Assembly: GCA_963575745.1 (NCBI GenBank)
Contig: CAUYUJ010014339.1
Location: forward strand, 160,001 to 180,000
DNA from: Prorocentrum cordatum
Taxonomy: Eukaryota > Sar > Dinophyceae > Prorocentrales > Prorocentraceae
DNA length: 20,000 nt
Direction of reading: 5' to 3'
The notes below the pieces were generated by a model, which had not been told where the DNA came from, did no database searches, and worked only from the letters and a program-made list of their open reading frames with translations. Made by a program: the position numbers and the translations under genes. Below, in pieces: positions 8,215 to 16,195 of the stretch (position 1 is the first letter of the stretch; the number at the start of each line of letters is the position of its first letter).

Positions 8215-8458
8215 ACAGAGAACCCTGGCGACGGGCAGCGGTATGCATGGGCGCCTGCCCAGGAGATCCGCCGTCGTGATTGTTCCAATGCGGGGCCCCC
8301 GGAAGCCTCGACCCATTCTCCAGGACCCGCTTTCCATCCTGAGTCGTTCCTTCACGGCCCCGCGAGGCCTGGTATGAGGGCCCCTAGAGGAGAGGCCGAA
8401 AACTGCGACAAACCTCCGCCGTGCTTTTTGTTCTTCCCTACATACACATCGGCTCTCT
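8215..8458. other. No recognisable feature
   Basis: Mixed DNA between two mobile elements. Open frames exist, but none shows codon bias or motifs. Confidence 0.4.
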
Positions 8459-8624
8459 TCGGCGGTGGACACACCTCCCTTTAGTAAACCCTTCGTGAAA
8501 ACGGCCTAGGACCGAAACCGACGGACCTGACCCGCAAAAAAGACGGCCGCGACGCCCTCCCACGAACCGAAGACGGCCCATGCGCTCATCGACGTGGCAA
8601 GGCAGGAGGCCCATCAAACTCCGA
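8459..8624. mobile_element. MITE family B, diverged copy B3
   Basis: Aligns with B1 and B2 along its length: a TCGGCGGTGGACA start, CCCTTTAGTAAAC, a GTGAAAACGGCC block, a CGACGCCCTC block, CGAACCGAAGACGG and CATCGACGTGGCA, ending CTCCGA. The ends are eroded. The flanking 5-mers TCTCT and TCTGT match at four of five. It is older than B1 and B2. Confidence 0.72.
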
Positions 8625-8625
8625 T

Positions 8626-8769
8626 CTGTAGGGGCGCCGCGTTTCCTCCTCGGCACCGCCCCTCCGGCTCCCGAGCCCGCCCGCCCGCCAGCCGCCCAGC
8701 GCGAGCAGCAGCAGCAGCAGCAGCAGCCCGCCCAGCGCGCCGCACGCCGCGCCCGCGGCCGGCGCCCCC
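8626..8769 (-). CDS. Possible exon encoding a transmembrane segment
   Basis: The minus frame that starts at the A1 edge gives an Ala/Gly stretch, then GALGGLLLLLLLLALGGW. That would be a single hydrophobic helix, followed by a basic GSRRGGAEEETRRP tail. Third positions are almost all G or C up to the tail. If element A1 is removed leaving one target copy, the frame joins the 8965-9151 island without a shift. The plus strand instead reads a poly-Gln run from the same CAG repeat, which is the main alternative. The product is unknown. Confidence 0.33.
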
Positions 8770-8964
8770 TCGGGAGCGGCCAAGAGGGGGGGTGTCCAAG
8801 AGGAGGGGGGTGCAAATCGTGACCGGCGGCATGTGCGCGGCCCAGCGGGGGGGCCAGGGACGTAATGAAACAAGAAGAGGCGCCATGACATCCGGGGAAA
8901 CATCATGGCCACCGGCATGACATCCACCCCCCCTGGTCATCACCCCCCTCTTTGCCGCCCCCGA
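8770..8964. mobile_element. MITE family A, copy A1
   Basis: A 195-bp element. The left end TCGGGAGCGGCCAAGAGGGG is complementary to the right end CCCCTCTTTGCCGCCCCCGA with few mismatches. A CCAAGAGGGG-type block is directly duplicated just inside the left end. It is more than 90 percent identical to A3 by eye. The flanks CCCCC and CCGCC match at four of five. It lies inside a GC-rich island. Read on the minus strand, G-TCGGGG opens and CTCCCGA-G closes, giving a GT-AG pair with a net gain of one codon. Confidence 0.9.
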
Positions 8965-9151
8965 CCGCCCGCTGGCGGAGGCCGCCGCTGGGCCCCGCGC
9001 GGGCCGCGCGCGCCCCGCTCGGGGCGGCGCGCGGCCGCGGGCGGGCGCCGCCGGGCGCGGGCGCGGGCGCCGCGGGCGCCTCGGCGCGCGGCGCGCCGAG
9101 CGCGCGGAGGGGCACCGGGTGGCGCCAGCCGCGCCCGTCGCACGCCGCCAC
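8965..9151 (-). CDS. Possible exon upstream of the transmembrane exon
   Basis: On the minus strand a strong 3' splice-like context, CCTGACCCTCAG, lies just before 9151, and the following frame (starting VAACDGRGWRHPVPLRALG) is open to A1. In this frame there is virtually no A or T at third positions, while the overlapping plus frame has several. The DNA is about 85 percent GC, so open frames are expected anyway. It precedes the transmembrane segment in the same frame once A1 is removed. Confidence 0.33.
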
Positions 9152-9320
9152 CTGAGGGTCAGGGCGGGCACGTCCTCCCGCATGCGGGATTGCATGGAAG
9201 GAGATGGAAGAGGCGTCGAAGGAATCGAGACGGTCAGAAGAGCCCCAGAAATCGTCAACAGGCTCTGGTTTTACGATTCTTGAGCATTCCTCCTGTAGAG
9301 GGACGTGCCCGACTCAACGT
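9152..9320. mobile_element. Element D3
   Basis: The right end (ending CCTCCTGTAGAGGGACGTGCCCGA, then CTCAACG) matches the right end of D1. The left end (CAGGGCGGGCACGTCC) is a diverged complement. The GGCACGTCC core is shared by both arms. The adjoining GTTTTACGATTCTTGAGCAT block aligns with the D1 subterminal region. On the minus strand it would fill the gap between two exon-like islands and ends exactly at the CCCTCAG acceptor at 9152-9158. Confidence 0.6.
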
Positions 9321-10045
9321 TAGGAACAAGGAAAGGCGACACCAGCGCCGCCAGGGCCAGGAGATGCGAGGAGCAAGGGGGGCCGCCCTGGTGATGTGGT
9401 CCCCCCTCCAGCTGGGGGAGGCACCGTGGGCCTCCTCGCTGGAGGTGGGCCCCCTGGTGGCCTTGGTGTCGCGTCTCCCCCCTCCGGCGCCTCCCACGGG
9501 GCCCCGCTGGAGGAGTTCGCGCGGCCGGCCGTGCCGCCGAGAGGGGCACACAGGGCGGCGCCGCCCCTCTCTCCTGCGCACCGCCGCCCCCCGCACCACA
9601 TGCAGGGGACGCCGCCGGCGCTGCCTCCGGCCTGACGGCTCATCAGGCACGCGGGCCTGTCGGCGATCTGGCCGCAGCCCGTGCGCTGCCAGGACAGGCA
9701 GCCCACGTCCAGGTGCGGCCCTGCGGCGACCCTCGGCGGCAGCGCCCTCGGCGACTCGCCCTCGGCCTCGCCCGGCGTGCTGCTGGAGGCGGCGGGGGGC
9801 CCGGGCGTCTGGCCGGGGGCGACGTGGATCAGGTCCCGTGCAGCGGCGGGCGCAGCCCCAGGTGCTCCCGCCGCAGCCGACAGGATGGCGCAGGTGCGCA
9901 GTGCCGCTCTGGGTCCTCCCCTGAGCGCGCTGCTGGGGCTCATGGCTGGCGTGCCGCCGCAGGCAACCGCTGAAAACCCTCGCTTGCACCCAAACGGGTT
10001 GAGCCCAAACAACTGCTGACCGATCCGATCGAACACGCCGGCCAT
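9321..10045 (-). CDS. Possible Cys-rich secreted or membrane protein exon
   Basis: The longest GC-rich open frame of this cluster (241 codons). It starts from an ATG at 10045 in an acceptable context, with a second ATG at 9943 that opens an Ala-rich hydrophobic stretch (CAILSAAAGAPGAAPA) resembling a weak signal or anchor. Near residues 150-190 come VGCLSWQRTGC, PACL and VPCMWCGGRRC, six to eight cysteines resembling short disulfide domains, but no family is assigned. Third positions are about 90 percent G or C. A plus frame shares those positions but is cut by TGA at 9633. The low-complexity Pro/Gly tail from about 9500 down is probably intronic. Confidence 0.38.
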
Positions 10046-11180
10046 GTCTGGCTATCTGCAGTCCTTGAACGCCGGGTGTGAGCACGACGAGCTAAATCGT
10101 CTAGAATCTACGTGATAACAGGGATCCTTTGCTGTCAATCGCACAAAGGGGCCCCGACGGAGCCCGAAGGACCCCACAACCCTCAAGAGAGCCCCGATAG
10201 GGATGCAACATAAATCCAAGAGGCTCTGCCACTTTAGAAGACTGCTCGGACTGATCCGTCCTCTGGCTTGACTGGTGAGTGCTTCTCCATCTCTCTTCTA
10301 ACGGCAACTCGCCCAGGAATCGTTCCCAGACGGTGTGGTGGGAATGCGCGAAGCGTGCTGATGTTGGCTCCCTCCTCTCTCTTCCGCGCAGCAAGAGCAC
10401 CCCCAGCTAGTCACGCAGCCCTGGCGGGAAGGAGCAACCAGGAGGAGGAAGATAAGGAAGACGATTCCACATCTTCCTCCTCTTCACTCATCTTCCAGGT
10501 CGGAATCGAAGGGCCTGAAACACACGAACCGGGCCGCCGAGGAGGATCCTCAGGTGTCCTCCCGGGCAGCCGCGAGGTGCCAACGGTGTCCCCGGCCGAG
10601 GGCCCCAGCATTTTGCGGCACTGTGGAGCCCCCGCGGCCCTCTGGGCCTCGTCAGAGGTGCTCTGAAGGGCGCCGGGCCGGGGGGCTCCCTGTACCCCCT
10701 GGGGATACCCTGGGCCAGGGGCACTGCCAACAGCCGCAAAAAAAATGCTGGCAGGTGGGCCGTGGGGGGCACGCGAGGCGACGAGAGCCTGCTCTCTGAA
10801 CGGCTGCCATGGACCAAAAAAACAAACGGCACCACCCCACCTACCACCTACGGCCCCACGGGGCTTAGCGCATACCAGGAAAGCCGGCGTGGGTTTCTAC
10901 ACGGTCTGCGCTATGGCCCCGGATGAGCCGTGGCGCAACGTGGAGGGCCGCAGGTAAGGTGGTCTCGTTTGTTTTGCTGGTCGGTGCTGGGGGCACGCGA
11001 AGAGTGAAAGTGTTGGGAGTCGCGCAATCCGACGGTGCACGAGCCTGACGCTGCAGTCGCTCGAGAGGCGGGGACCGCACCAGCCGACGCTCTGCCATCC
11101 AGCCAAGAAAGAACTGACAGAAAAACTCGTCGGCGGAGCTCGGGGATCTTCGGACCCGGGTCAATCCAGAGCTGGGTAAG
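10046..11180. other. No recognisable gene
   Basis: About 1.1 kb of mixed DNA. Around 10436-10498 an acidic-then-serine tract is open on both strands (plus: NQEEEDKEDDST, ending CAG before GTCGGA). It is a purine-then-pyrimidine run, so it may be only low complexity. Other open frames are short and unbiased. No repeat partner was found in the window. Confidence 0.45.
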
Positions 11181-11189
11181 TCGGGCCTT

Positions 11190-11276
11190 GCAGGATCCGG
11201 CAGCATCATGCAGGATCCTGCAGGATCCTGCACCCAAGCCCTGGTCAGTGCAGCCCTGGCTCTGCAGGATCCTGCA
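11190..11276. repeat. Clustered TGCAGGATCCTGCA palindromes
   Basis: The perfect 14-bp palindrome occurs at 11209-11222, overlapping at 11219-11232, and again at 11263-11276. A degenerate GCAGGATCCGG lies at 11190. This may be a small binding-site cluster or repeat expansion. Confidence 0.75.
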
Positions 11277-11386
11277 AGAGCCGGCGGTCTGACTGACCCC
11301 CGTTTGCACAAAGCCCCATCTCTTTGAGAAGCAACGATAGGGGGGGACTGGCGTAGACGGGACACATCGACGTGGAACCGGCGATA

Positions 11387-11408
11387 CATCGCCGATACGT
11401 CGGCGATG
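11387..11408. repeat. ATCGCCGAT-type hairpin
   Basis: Perfect 9-bp arms CATCGCCGA (11387-11395) and TCGGCGATG (11400-11408) around a TACG loop. A half copy, CCGGCGATA, precedes it. Similar hairpins occur at 18432-18529. Confidence 0.6.
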
Positions 11409-11639
11409 GGCCTCGGATAGTGAATCCGCACGTTCCTGGGCAGATTGGGGCCATCGGGCCCCTGTCGGCGATCGATGGGCGAGTGGGGGCCGGTGCACCC
11501 CGCCCTATGCCTGTCCCCACCTATCGTTGCCCCTGACTCAAGGGCTCCCAGCTTCGCGCCTCGCGCTGCGCGAAGCGCGAAGTGCGAAGAACTTCGAGCT
11601 CTCGCGCCTCGCGGTTCGGCCGAACCGCGAAGCGCGAAT
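11409..11639. other. No recognisable gene; GCGAAG-rich tail
   Basis: No coding evidence. 11553-11640 is rich in CGCGAAG and CGCGCCTCGCG phrases that can pair with one another, immediately before A2. Confidence 0.35.
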
Positions 11640-11644
11640 AACTT

Positions 11645-11838
11645 TCGGGAGCGGCCAAGAGAGGGGTGTCCAAGAGGGGGGGGGGCAAATCATGACCGGC
11701 GGCATGAGCGCGGCCCAGCGGGGAGGCCAGGGACGTAATGACATAAGAAGAGGCGCCATGAAATCTGGGGAAAAATCATGGCCCCCGCCATGATATCCAC
11801 CCCCCCCTAGTCATCACCCCCTTCTTTTCTGCCCCCGA
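11645..11838. mobile_element. MITE family A, copy A2
   Basis: A 194-bp copy with TCGGGAGCGGCCAAGAGAGG on the left and a right end closing CTTTTCTGCCCCCGA. The exact target duplication is AACTT (11640-11644 and 11839-11843). It has the same internal body as A1, A3 and A4, including the AAGAAGAGGCGCCATGA block. It sits in non-coding DNA, and its target bases do not provide GT-AG on either strand. Confidence 0.95.
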
Positions 11839-12052
11839 AACTTCGCGCCCTCGAGGACGCCCTTGGAGGAGCTCCTTGAGCCGGAGCTCTGGCCCTCCGC
11901 AGCGCCCGCGCTCGCCACGAGGAGCAGACCTGCGCGCGCAGCGGCGGAGACTCGACTGTGCGTGGCGGGGACGGAGCCTCCGTCACGACCGCCCAGGGAT
12001 CGATCTTCGGGGGCCTCTGCGGGCGGTGAATATGGATATATGGGAAGGCGGA

Positions 12053-12830
12053 TAGATACATGCATACATGCATACATGCATACATGCATACATGCGTACA
12101 TGCGTACATGCGTACATGCATGCGTGCATGCATGCATGCATACATGCATGCATACATACACACATGCACACGTACACACATACACATACACGCATGCACA
12201 CAAACCTGCATACATGCATGTATGCATGCATACATGCAACCATATCAACGTTCATACATACATGCATGCATACATACAAACACACATACATACAACCATA
12301 CATACACACACATACATACACGCATACATGAACACATACACACATACATACATACATACATACATACATACATACACACATACATACATACATACATACA
12401 TACATACATACATACACGCATACATACATACATACATACATGCATACATACATACATACATACATACATACATACACGCACGCACGCACGCATGCATGCA
12501 TACATGTATACATGTCTACATACATACATACACACATACACACATACACACATACATACATACATACATACATACATACATACATACATACATACATACA
12601 AACATACATAACCACACACATACATCCATACTCACATGCATGCATGCATGCATGCATCCATACATACATACACACATGCACTCTTTCGTGCATTCATTCA
12701 TGCACACATAAACACATACGCACATGCACACATATATGCATGCATGCATGCAGGCATGCATATCTGCGTGCATGCATACATGCATGCATGTAAACATTCA
12801 TACATGTATACACATACAAGTAACTGAGCA
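12053..12830. repeat. CATA/TGCA tetranucleotide microsatellite
   Basis: Nearly 780 bp of CATA-type units mixed with TGCA, CACA and CGCA variants. The long open frames (Tyr-Ile-His-Thr repeats on plus, Val-Cys-Met-Tyr repeats on minus) follow from the four-base period, which cycles all frames without stops. They are not credible genes. Confidence 0.97.
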
Positions 12831-12878
12831 CATGCATACTTAAGTTAACAACTAAACACGTAATTACACAAACACGCA

Positions 12879-13664
12879 TCAATCCATCCATTTATAGGAT
12901 AGATATCCATATCCATATCCAGTATCCACCACCTGCCGAAGTCCCCGACGATTGATCCCCAAGGCGGTGGGCGTGTAGAAATCCTCACCTCGGAAATGAA
13001 TCACGCCCCTTCCAGCTAAGCCGCCCAACTCAGCAACAGGGCCTTCCGCAACGACGTCGCCCGGCTCAGGAACAATCAGAGCGTGAATTACCTCCCCCGC
13101 TTTCGCTTCCACGCAGAACCAAGCCATACCACGCGCCTCCTCGTCAAGCGGCCTGACCAGTACAGGCCGCAAGTTGGCATCGTTTGGTATCTCTTGGAAG
13201 CGAGGGTGGTCAAAAGCGAGGTAGGTTTGCCTTCCCCCGAAACAAGGCCTTTCGCAACGACGGCGCAACCCAAAGAGGCGGCCGAAAACCGCACCGACAG
13301 CAGGCCAGAACGGACGGAAGCGATGCTGCCACTGCGACCGAACCGAGCCCCATCGAGCGCCACTGGCCGCGACGCAGCCGCACCGACCGCACCGCGGACA
13401 CCCTCGATGTGCTCGGGCACCCTTCGGCTCCTGCGACGCCCATCGGCCCCCCCAGGCGGAGGACATGCGAAAACTCGGGCCCGGGAGGAACGACACCGAT
13501 AGGCCGCGAGCAGCCAGCAGGGCGCGGCGGCGCGCCAGTGCCGCCGCCGCCGACGGGGCCGAGCCGACCCGAGCGCAGCCTACCGCGACGCGGCCCAGCC
13601 GACCGAGCCGCGGACGCCCTTGCAGACCCCGCCCGCCCCGGGAGGCATCAAGTGTTCCCTCCAC
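12879..13664 (-). CDS. Protein-like exon of unknown function
   Basis: The minus frame is open for 261 codons. The convincing part is residues about 148-247 (13223 down to about 12925): YLAFDHPRFQEIP, LRPVLVRPLDEEARGMAWF, HALIVPEPGDVVAEGP, RGVIHFRGEDFYTPTALG. It has balanced amino-acid use, few repeats and mixed codon endings, unlike nearby shadows. CGAG followed by GTGAGGATT near 12990 could be a donor, so the last 30 residues may be intronic. The upstream part is GC-rich and contains a duplicated segment, so the true start or acceptor is unknown. No family is recognised; host gene or transposon protein both fit. Confidence 0.55.
   Translation of the reverse strand: MEGTLDASRGGRGLQGRPRLGRLGRVAVGCARVGSAPSAAAALARRRALLAARGLSVSFLPGPSFRMSSAWGGRWASQEPKGARAHRGCPRCGRCGCVAASGARWGSVRSQWQHRFRPFWPAVGAVFGRLFGLRRRCERPCFGGRQTYLAFDHPRFQEIPNDANLRPVLVRPLDEEARGMAWFCVEAKAGEVIHALIVPEPGDVVAEGPVAELGGLAGRGVIHFRGEDFYTPTALGINRRGLRQVVDTGYGYGYLSYKWMD
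13310..13650. repeat. Diverged GC-rich duplication, about 235 bp apart
   Basis: Segments near 13330-13430 and 13545-13640 share ordered GACGC..CCG.ACCGA and CCGCGGAC.CCCT phrases. Both strands keep related peptides in frame (plus: PRRSRTDRTADTL against PRRGPADRAADAL), so the duplication may lie within a coding region. Low-complexity drift is the alternative. Confidence 0.35.
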
Positions 13665-13734
13665 ACGAGTTCACATGGACAGGGAGGAGATACGTACGCT
13701 TCTCAGAGAGCAGGAAGTCTACCCTCATGATGAG

Positions 13735-13901
13735 CACCCCGACAAGCGAAGCCGTGCAGTAACGCACCCAAAGAAGGATTCGAACAGGGCAGTGCTGTTT
13801 AGTAAACGCCCAGGTTCGTTGAGCAAACGCCAGTTATCGGGGTCGGGACGGATTTGCCTCCCCTATCTTTTGATGACAAAGTGCCGATACCGCCACTCCC
13901 C
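13735..13901. repeat. Repeat module C, copy 2
   Basis: Aligns with 4785-4936 from CACCCCGACAAGCGAAGC onward. It contains GTTTAGTAAAC at 13798 and the degenerate GTTGAGCAAAC at 13819, then ATCGGGGTCGGGACGG and TTTGCCTCCC. The plus frame from 13741 retains DKRS, SNRA, SKRP and SKRQLSG. It is followed within 15 bp by module E copy 2, whereas copy 1 is followed by other DNA. Confidence 0.55.
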
Positions 13902-13914
13902 GGACCTCTCCCAG

Positions 13915-13984
13915 GGTGCGTTCTGACCGGGATTTCGAGGAGAATCCAGCAGTGGCGACGAGGGCCTGTCAGGAGGCCCCAAAA
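13915..13984. repeat. Repeat module E, copy 2
   Basis: The 70-bp partner of 7957-8027, sharing GTGGCGACGAGGGC and GGAGGCCCCAA. Immediately after it begins a TCGGGGGCACGC foldback that is unrelated in sequence to the one after copy 1. Confidence 0.65.
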
Positions 13985-14106
13985 TCGGGGGCACGCAAAC
14001 ATGGATTAGCGATGGTCGCCAAGCCCATGGATCGGGGGAGGTGCCCTCCCCAAAATGCGGCCGGTGCTAATCCACGCCCCCTTGATCCATGTTTGCGATC
14101 GCCTGA
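13985..14106. mobile_element. Foldback element abutting module E2
   Basis: The arms carry GCAAACATGGAT (13995-14006) and its exact complement ATCCATGTTTGC (14085-14096), extended outward imperfectly by TCGGGGGCAC and, from the other end, TCAGGCGATC. Length is about 122 bp. The flanks CAAAA and AGAAA are not a clear target duplication. Confidence 0.5.
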
Positions 14107-14249
14107 AGAAAACAAAAAGTAAGGAACGGTAGCGGCATGGGTACCCCCTCGAAAGGATGCGAAGGTGAGAGGCTCTTGGTGACACGCTGCCGCACTGCGG
14201 AAGCACGCGAGGAGGCCTCGGTGTGTGGCGCACCCGTGGGAACGGCGGA

Positions 14250-15010
14250 ACACGGCGGGAGGGGAGGAAAAAGAAAGGGGGGAGGGTGAGGAGGAAGGGG
14301 GGAGGGGGGAATGAGAGAGGAGAAAGGAGGAGGCAGGGAGGGAGGAGGAAGGAAGAAGGAGGGAGAGAAAGAAGGGGGGAGGCGGAGAGCTTCCGTGGCC
14401 CGCGCGTCGGCGGAGCGGTCCTTCTTCTTGTCTCTTTTTTTTTCTTATCTTTTTTCTTGCCCTGTCTGGGAGGAGGGGCTCCCAGCGTCCTCCTCATCTT
14501 GCTCTCCCTCTCCCCTTCCTCCTCCTCCTCCTCCCTTCTCCTCCTCCTCCTCCTCCTGCTCCTCCTTCTCCTCCTCCTCCCTCCCCCTCCTCCCTCCTCC
14601 CTTCTCCTCCTCCTCCTCCTCTTCCTCCGTTTGCTATGTTCCTTCTCTCCCCTGACACTGTTGCTTTTTACGCCGATCCCCCTTTTCCTGATAATATTCC
14701 TCCTTTACCTCCTCCCCTTCCTCATTCGGCATATTCGTCCCCATCTCCCATTTACCCCCCTGCTCCTACTCCTCCTTCTCCCATCTCCCATTCCTCCTCC
14801 TCCTCCCTGCTCCCTCATTGTCGTACTGCCCGCCACCCCTGTGTCTCCTACCCCTTTCCCTCCTCCCTTCCTTCCTCCCTTCCTTCCTTCCTTCGTCATC
14901 TCCCCCTTCGCCTCGCACCCCCCTTTCTTCTCCCCGCCCCTCCTCCCTTCTCACCCTCCCTCCCCCCCCCCGCTTTCCCTCCTCCTCCCGCCTCGCCCCT
15001 CCGCCTTCAC
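14250..15010. repeat. Purine tract then pyrimidine tract, possible large foldback
   Basis: 14257-14389 is almost all G/A. From about 14505 to 15000 the same strand is almost all C/T, with TCC and TTCC microsatellite runs. The left part (GGCGGGAGG, then GGAGGGTGAG) resembles the reverse complement of 14870-14997, so the block may fold back on itself. Low complexity makes the alignment uncertain. The long open frame through it is Pro/Ser/Leu or Gly/Arg/Glu repeat and not credible. Confidence 0.6.
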
Positions 15011-15014
15011 GCCC

Positions 15015-15255
15015 TCCGAACACTTCTGCGCCCTCCGCCCCCGGGAGCTGGAAGCCCGCCGCCGCGCGCCCGCGCGGGCCGCCGCGCCGAGACGGCACCG
15101 GCAGGCGGCAGGCCCTGAGACTGCTCGGCGCGGGGGCTCTTTCCATCGGGCGTCAATGAGGGGCGGGGTGCAATGCGGCGGGGGCATTGGGCAAGGAGAG
15201 CCCTTAGATAAGGAATCCAGGGTCTGGAAGCCGGTGGGTGGAACTCCGACCGTGG
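15015..15255. other. GC-rich island before A3
   Basis: 15040-15140 shows high third-position GC in a plus frame (ending RRQALRLLGAGALSIGRQ, then stop) and in overlapping minus frames. It may be a terminal exon, but there is no motif and no splice evidence. Confidence 0.2.
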
Positions 15256-15448
15256 TCGGGAGCGGCCAAGAGGGGGGTGTCCAAGAGGGGGGGTGCAAAT
15301 CATGACTGGCGGCATGTGCGCGGCCCAGCGGAGGGGCCAGGGACGTAATGAAATAAGAAGAGGCGCCATGACATCTGGGGAAATATCATGGCCCACGCCA
15401 CGATATCCACCCCCCCCTGGTCATCACCCTCCTCTTTTCCGCCCCCGA
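15256..15448. mobile_element. MITE family A, copy A3
   Basis: A 193-bp copy with TCGGGAGCGGCCAAGAGGGG and a right end closing CTCTTTTCCGCCCCCGA. The exact target duplication is CGTGG (15251-15255 and 15449-15453). The direct duplication of the AAGAGGGGGG block next to the left end is clear here. It is the best reference copy of the family in this window. Confidence 0.96.
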
Positions 15449-15453
15449 CGTGG

Positions 15454-15820
15454 ATCGGCCAATGGACACCACCGCCGCCCGCACCAGAAAAGGGATCCTC
15501 CGGGATCTGCAGCCTCCCTCCCCGGCACACTTCCTCACCGCAAGTGGGGGGGGAGGGAGGCTCGTGCGCCTGTCATGCCCCAGGGGGGGGGGGCTTCTCC
15601 GGGGCGCACAGGGTGCGCCTGTCTTCCCCCCCTCATCTAGCGCTGTGGATGCCACGACAATGGACACCCAGACAGTGCTATCATTGCATTTGAGAGGTGT
15701 TTAAAATGTGCAAAAATCTGTCCACATGTTTTTTTTTCCAGCATGTGTGTTACAGGTTGAAGACCTGTCTGGAGCATTCTCAGACCTCTGGCAATCATTT
15801 GGCAGCATGCTTCCTCTCCA
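15454..15820. other. No recognisable gene
   Basis: The GC-rich first half has runs of G and C. From about 15700 composition shifts to AT-richer DNA with a T9 run near 15730 and a CTGGAGCATTCTCAGACC phrase, leading into element F1. No coding or repeat partner was found. Confidence 0.4.
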
Positions 15821-15989
15821 TACCCTGCGAAATGCTTAAGAAATCATGGGTTAAGAAATTCATGGTCTCAGAAATTGAATAAAACCCAGAACTTCTATCA
15901 ACAAATCTTGGGATTTACATTGAAAAATTAAGAATAATCGAGACTTTGGACGAAACCTTAGGTTTTCTTAAACATCGCCTAAGGTGTAC
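15821..15989. mobile_element. AT-rich element F, copy 1
   Basis: About 85 percent identical by eye to 17822-17990, starting TACCCTGCGAAATGCTTAAG and ending CGCCTAAGGTGTA. The ends are imperfect inverted repeats. Judged from both copies the element is CACC(C/T)T...AAGGTG flanked by TA, as in Tc1/mariner-type MITEs. The left terminus of this copy is mutated. It is AT-rich against a GC-rich background, with no coding capacity. Confidence 0.72.
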
Positions 15990-15994
15990 TGATC

Positions 15995-16195
15995 CTCCTC
16001 CACAGACCTGGCGTGCCTCCGCTCGCTCGACGCGAGGCCTCCCTCCGTGTTTGCGCGGCGCCTCCGCGATCGGCGGCGCGCCGACGCGCGGGGGGGCCGC
16101 GGAGGGGGGCGGCGGCACGCCCCCGCCGGAGCGCTCCGCGGCTCGGGCCCCGCGAGCCTCGTGCGGCGACAGGCCCGAATGGGGCCCTGGTGCAC
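15995..16195 (+). CDS. Exon-like GC-rich island
   Basis: After CCTCCTCCACAG (a good acceptor ending near 16004) a plus frame reads LACLRSLDARPPSVFARRLR and continues Arg/Gly-rich. Third positions are almost all G or C. The same boundary reads as CCAG-GTCTGTGG, a possible donor, on the minus strand, so the strand is uncertain. No domain is recognised. Confidence 0.25.

Noticed and set aside
7958-8377. Protein from module E
   Set aside because: Substitutions between the two E copies are spread over codon positions in both candidate frames, and the frame crosses a foldback element.
7496-9320. One 1.8-kb transposon from 7.5 to 9.3 kb with captured exons
   Set aside because: The matching ends first suggested this. 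However, D2 has its own right end at 7636 and D3 its own left end near 9159, so two small elements explain the data better.
12053-12830. Long Tyr-Ile-His-Thr and Val-Cys-Met-Tyr open frames
   Set aside because: A four-base repeat without stops opens all frames. The peptides are pure repeat and exist on both strands.
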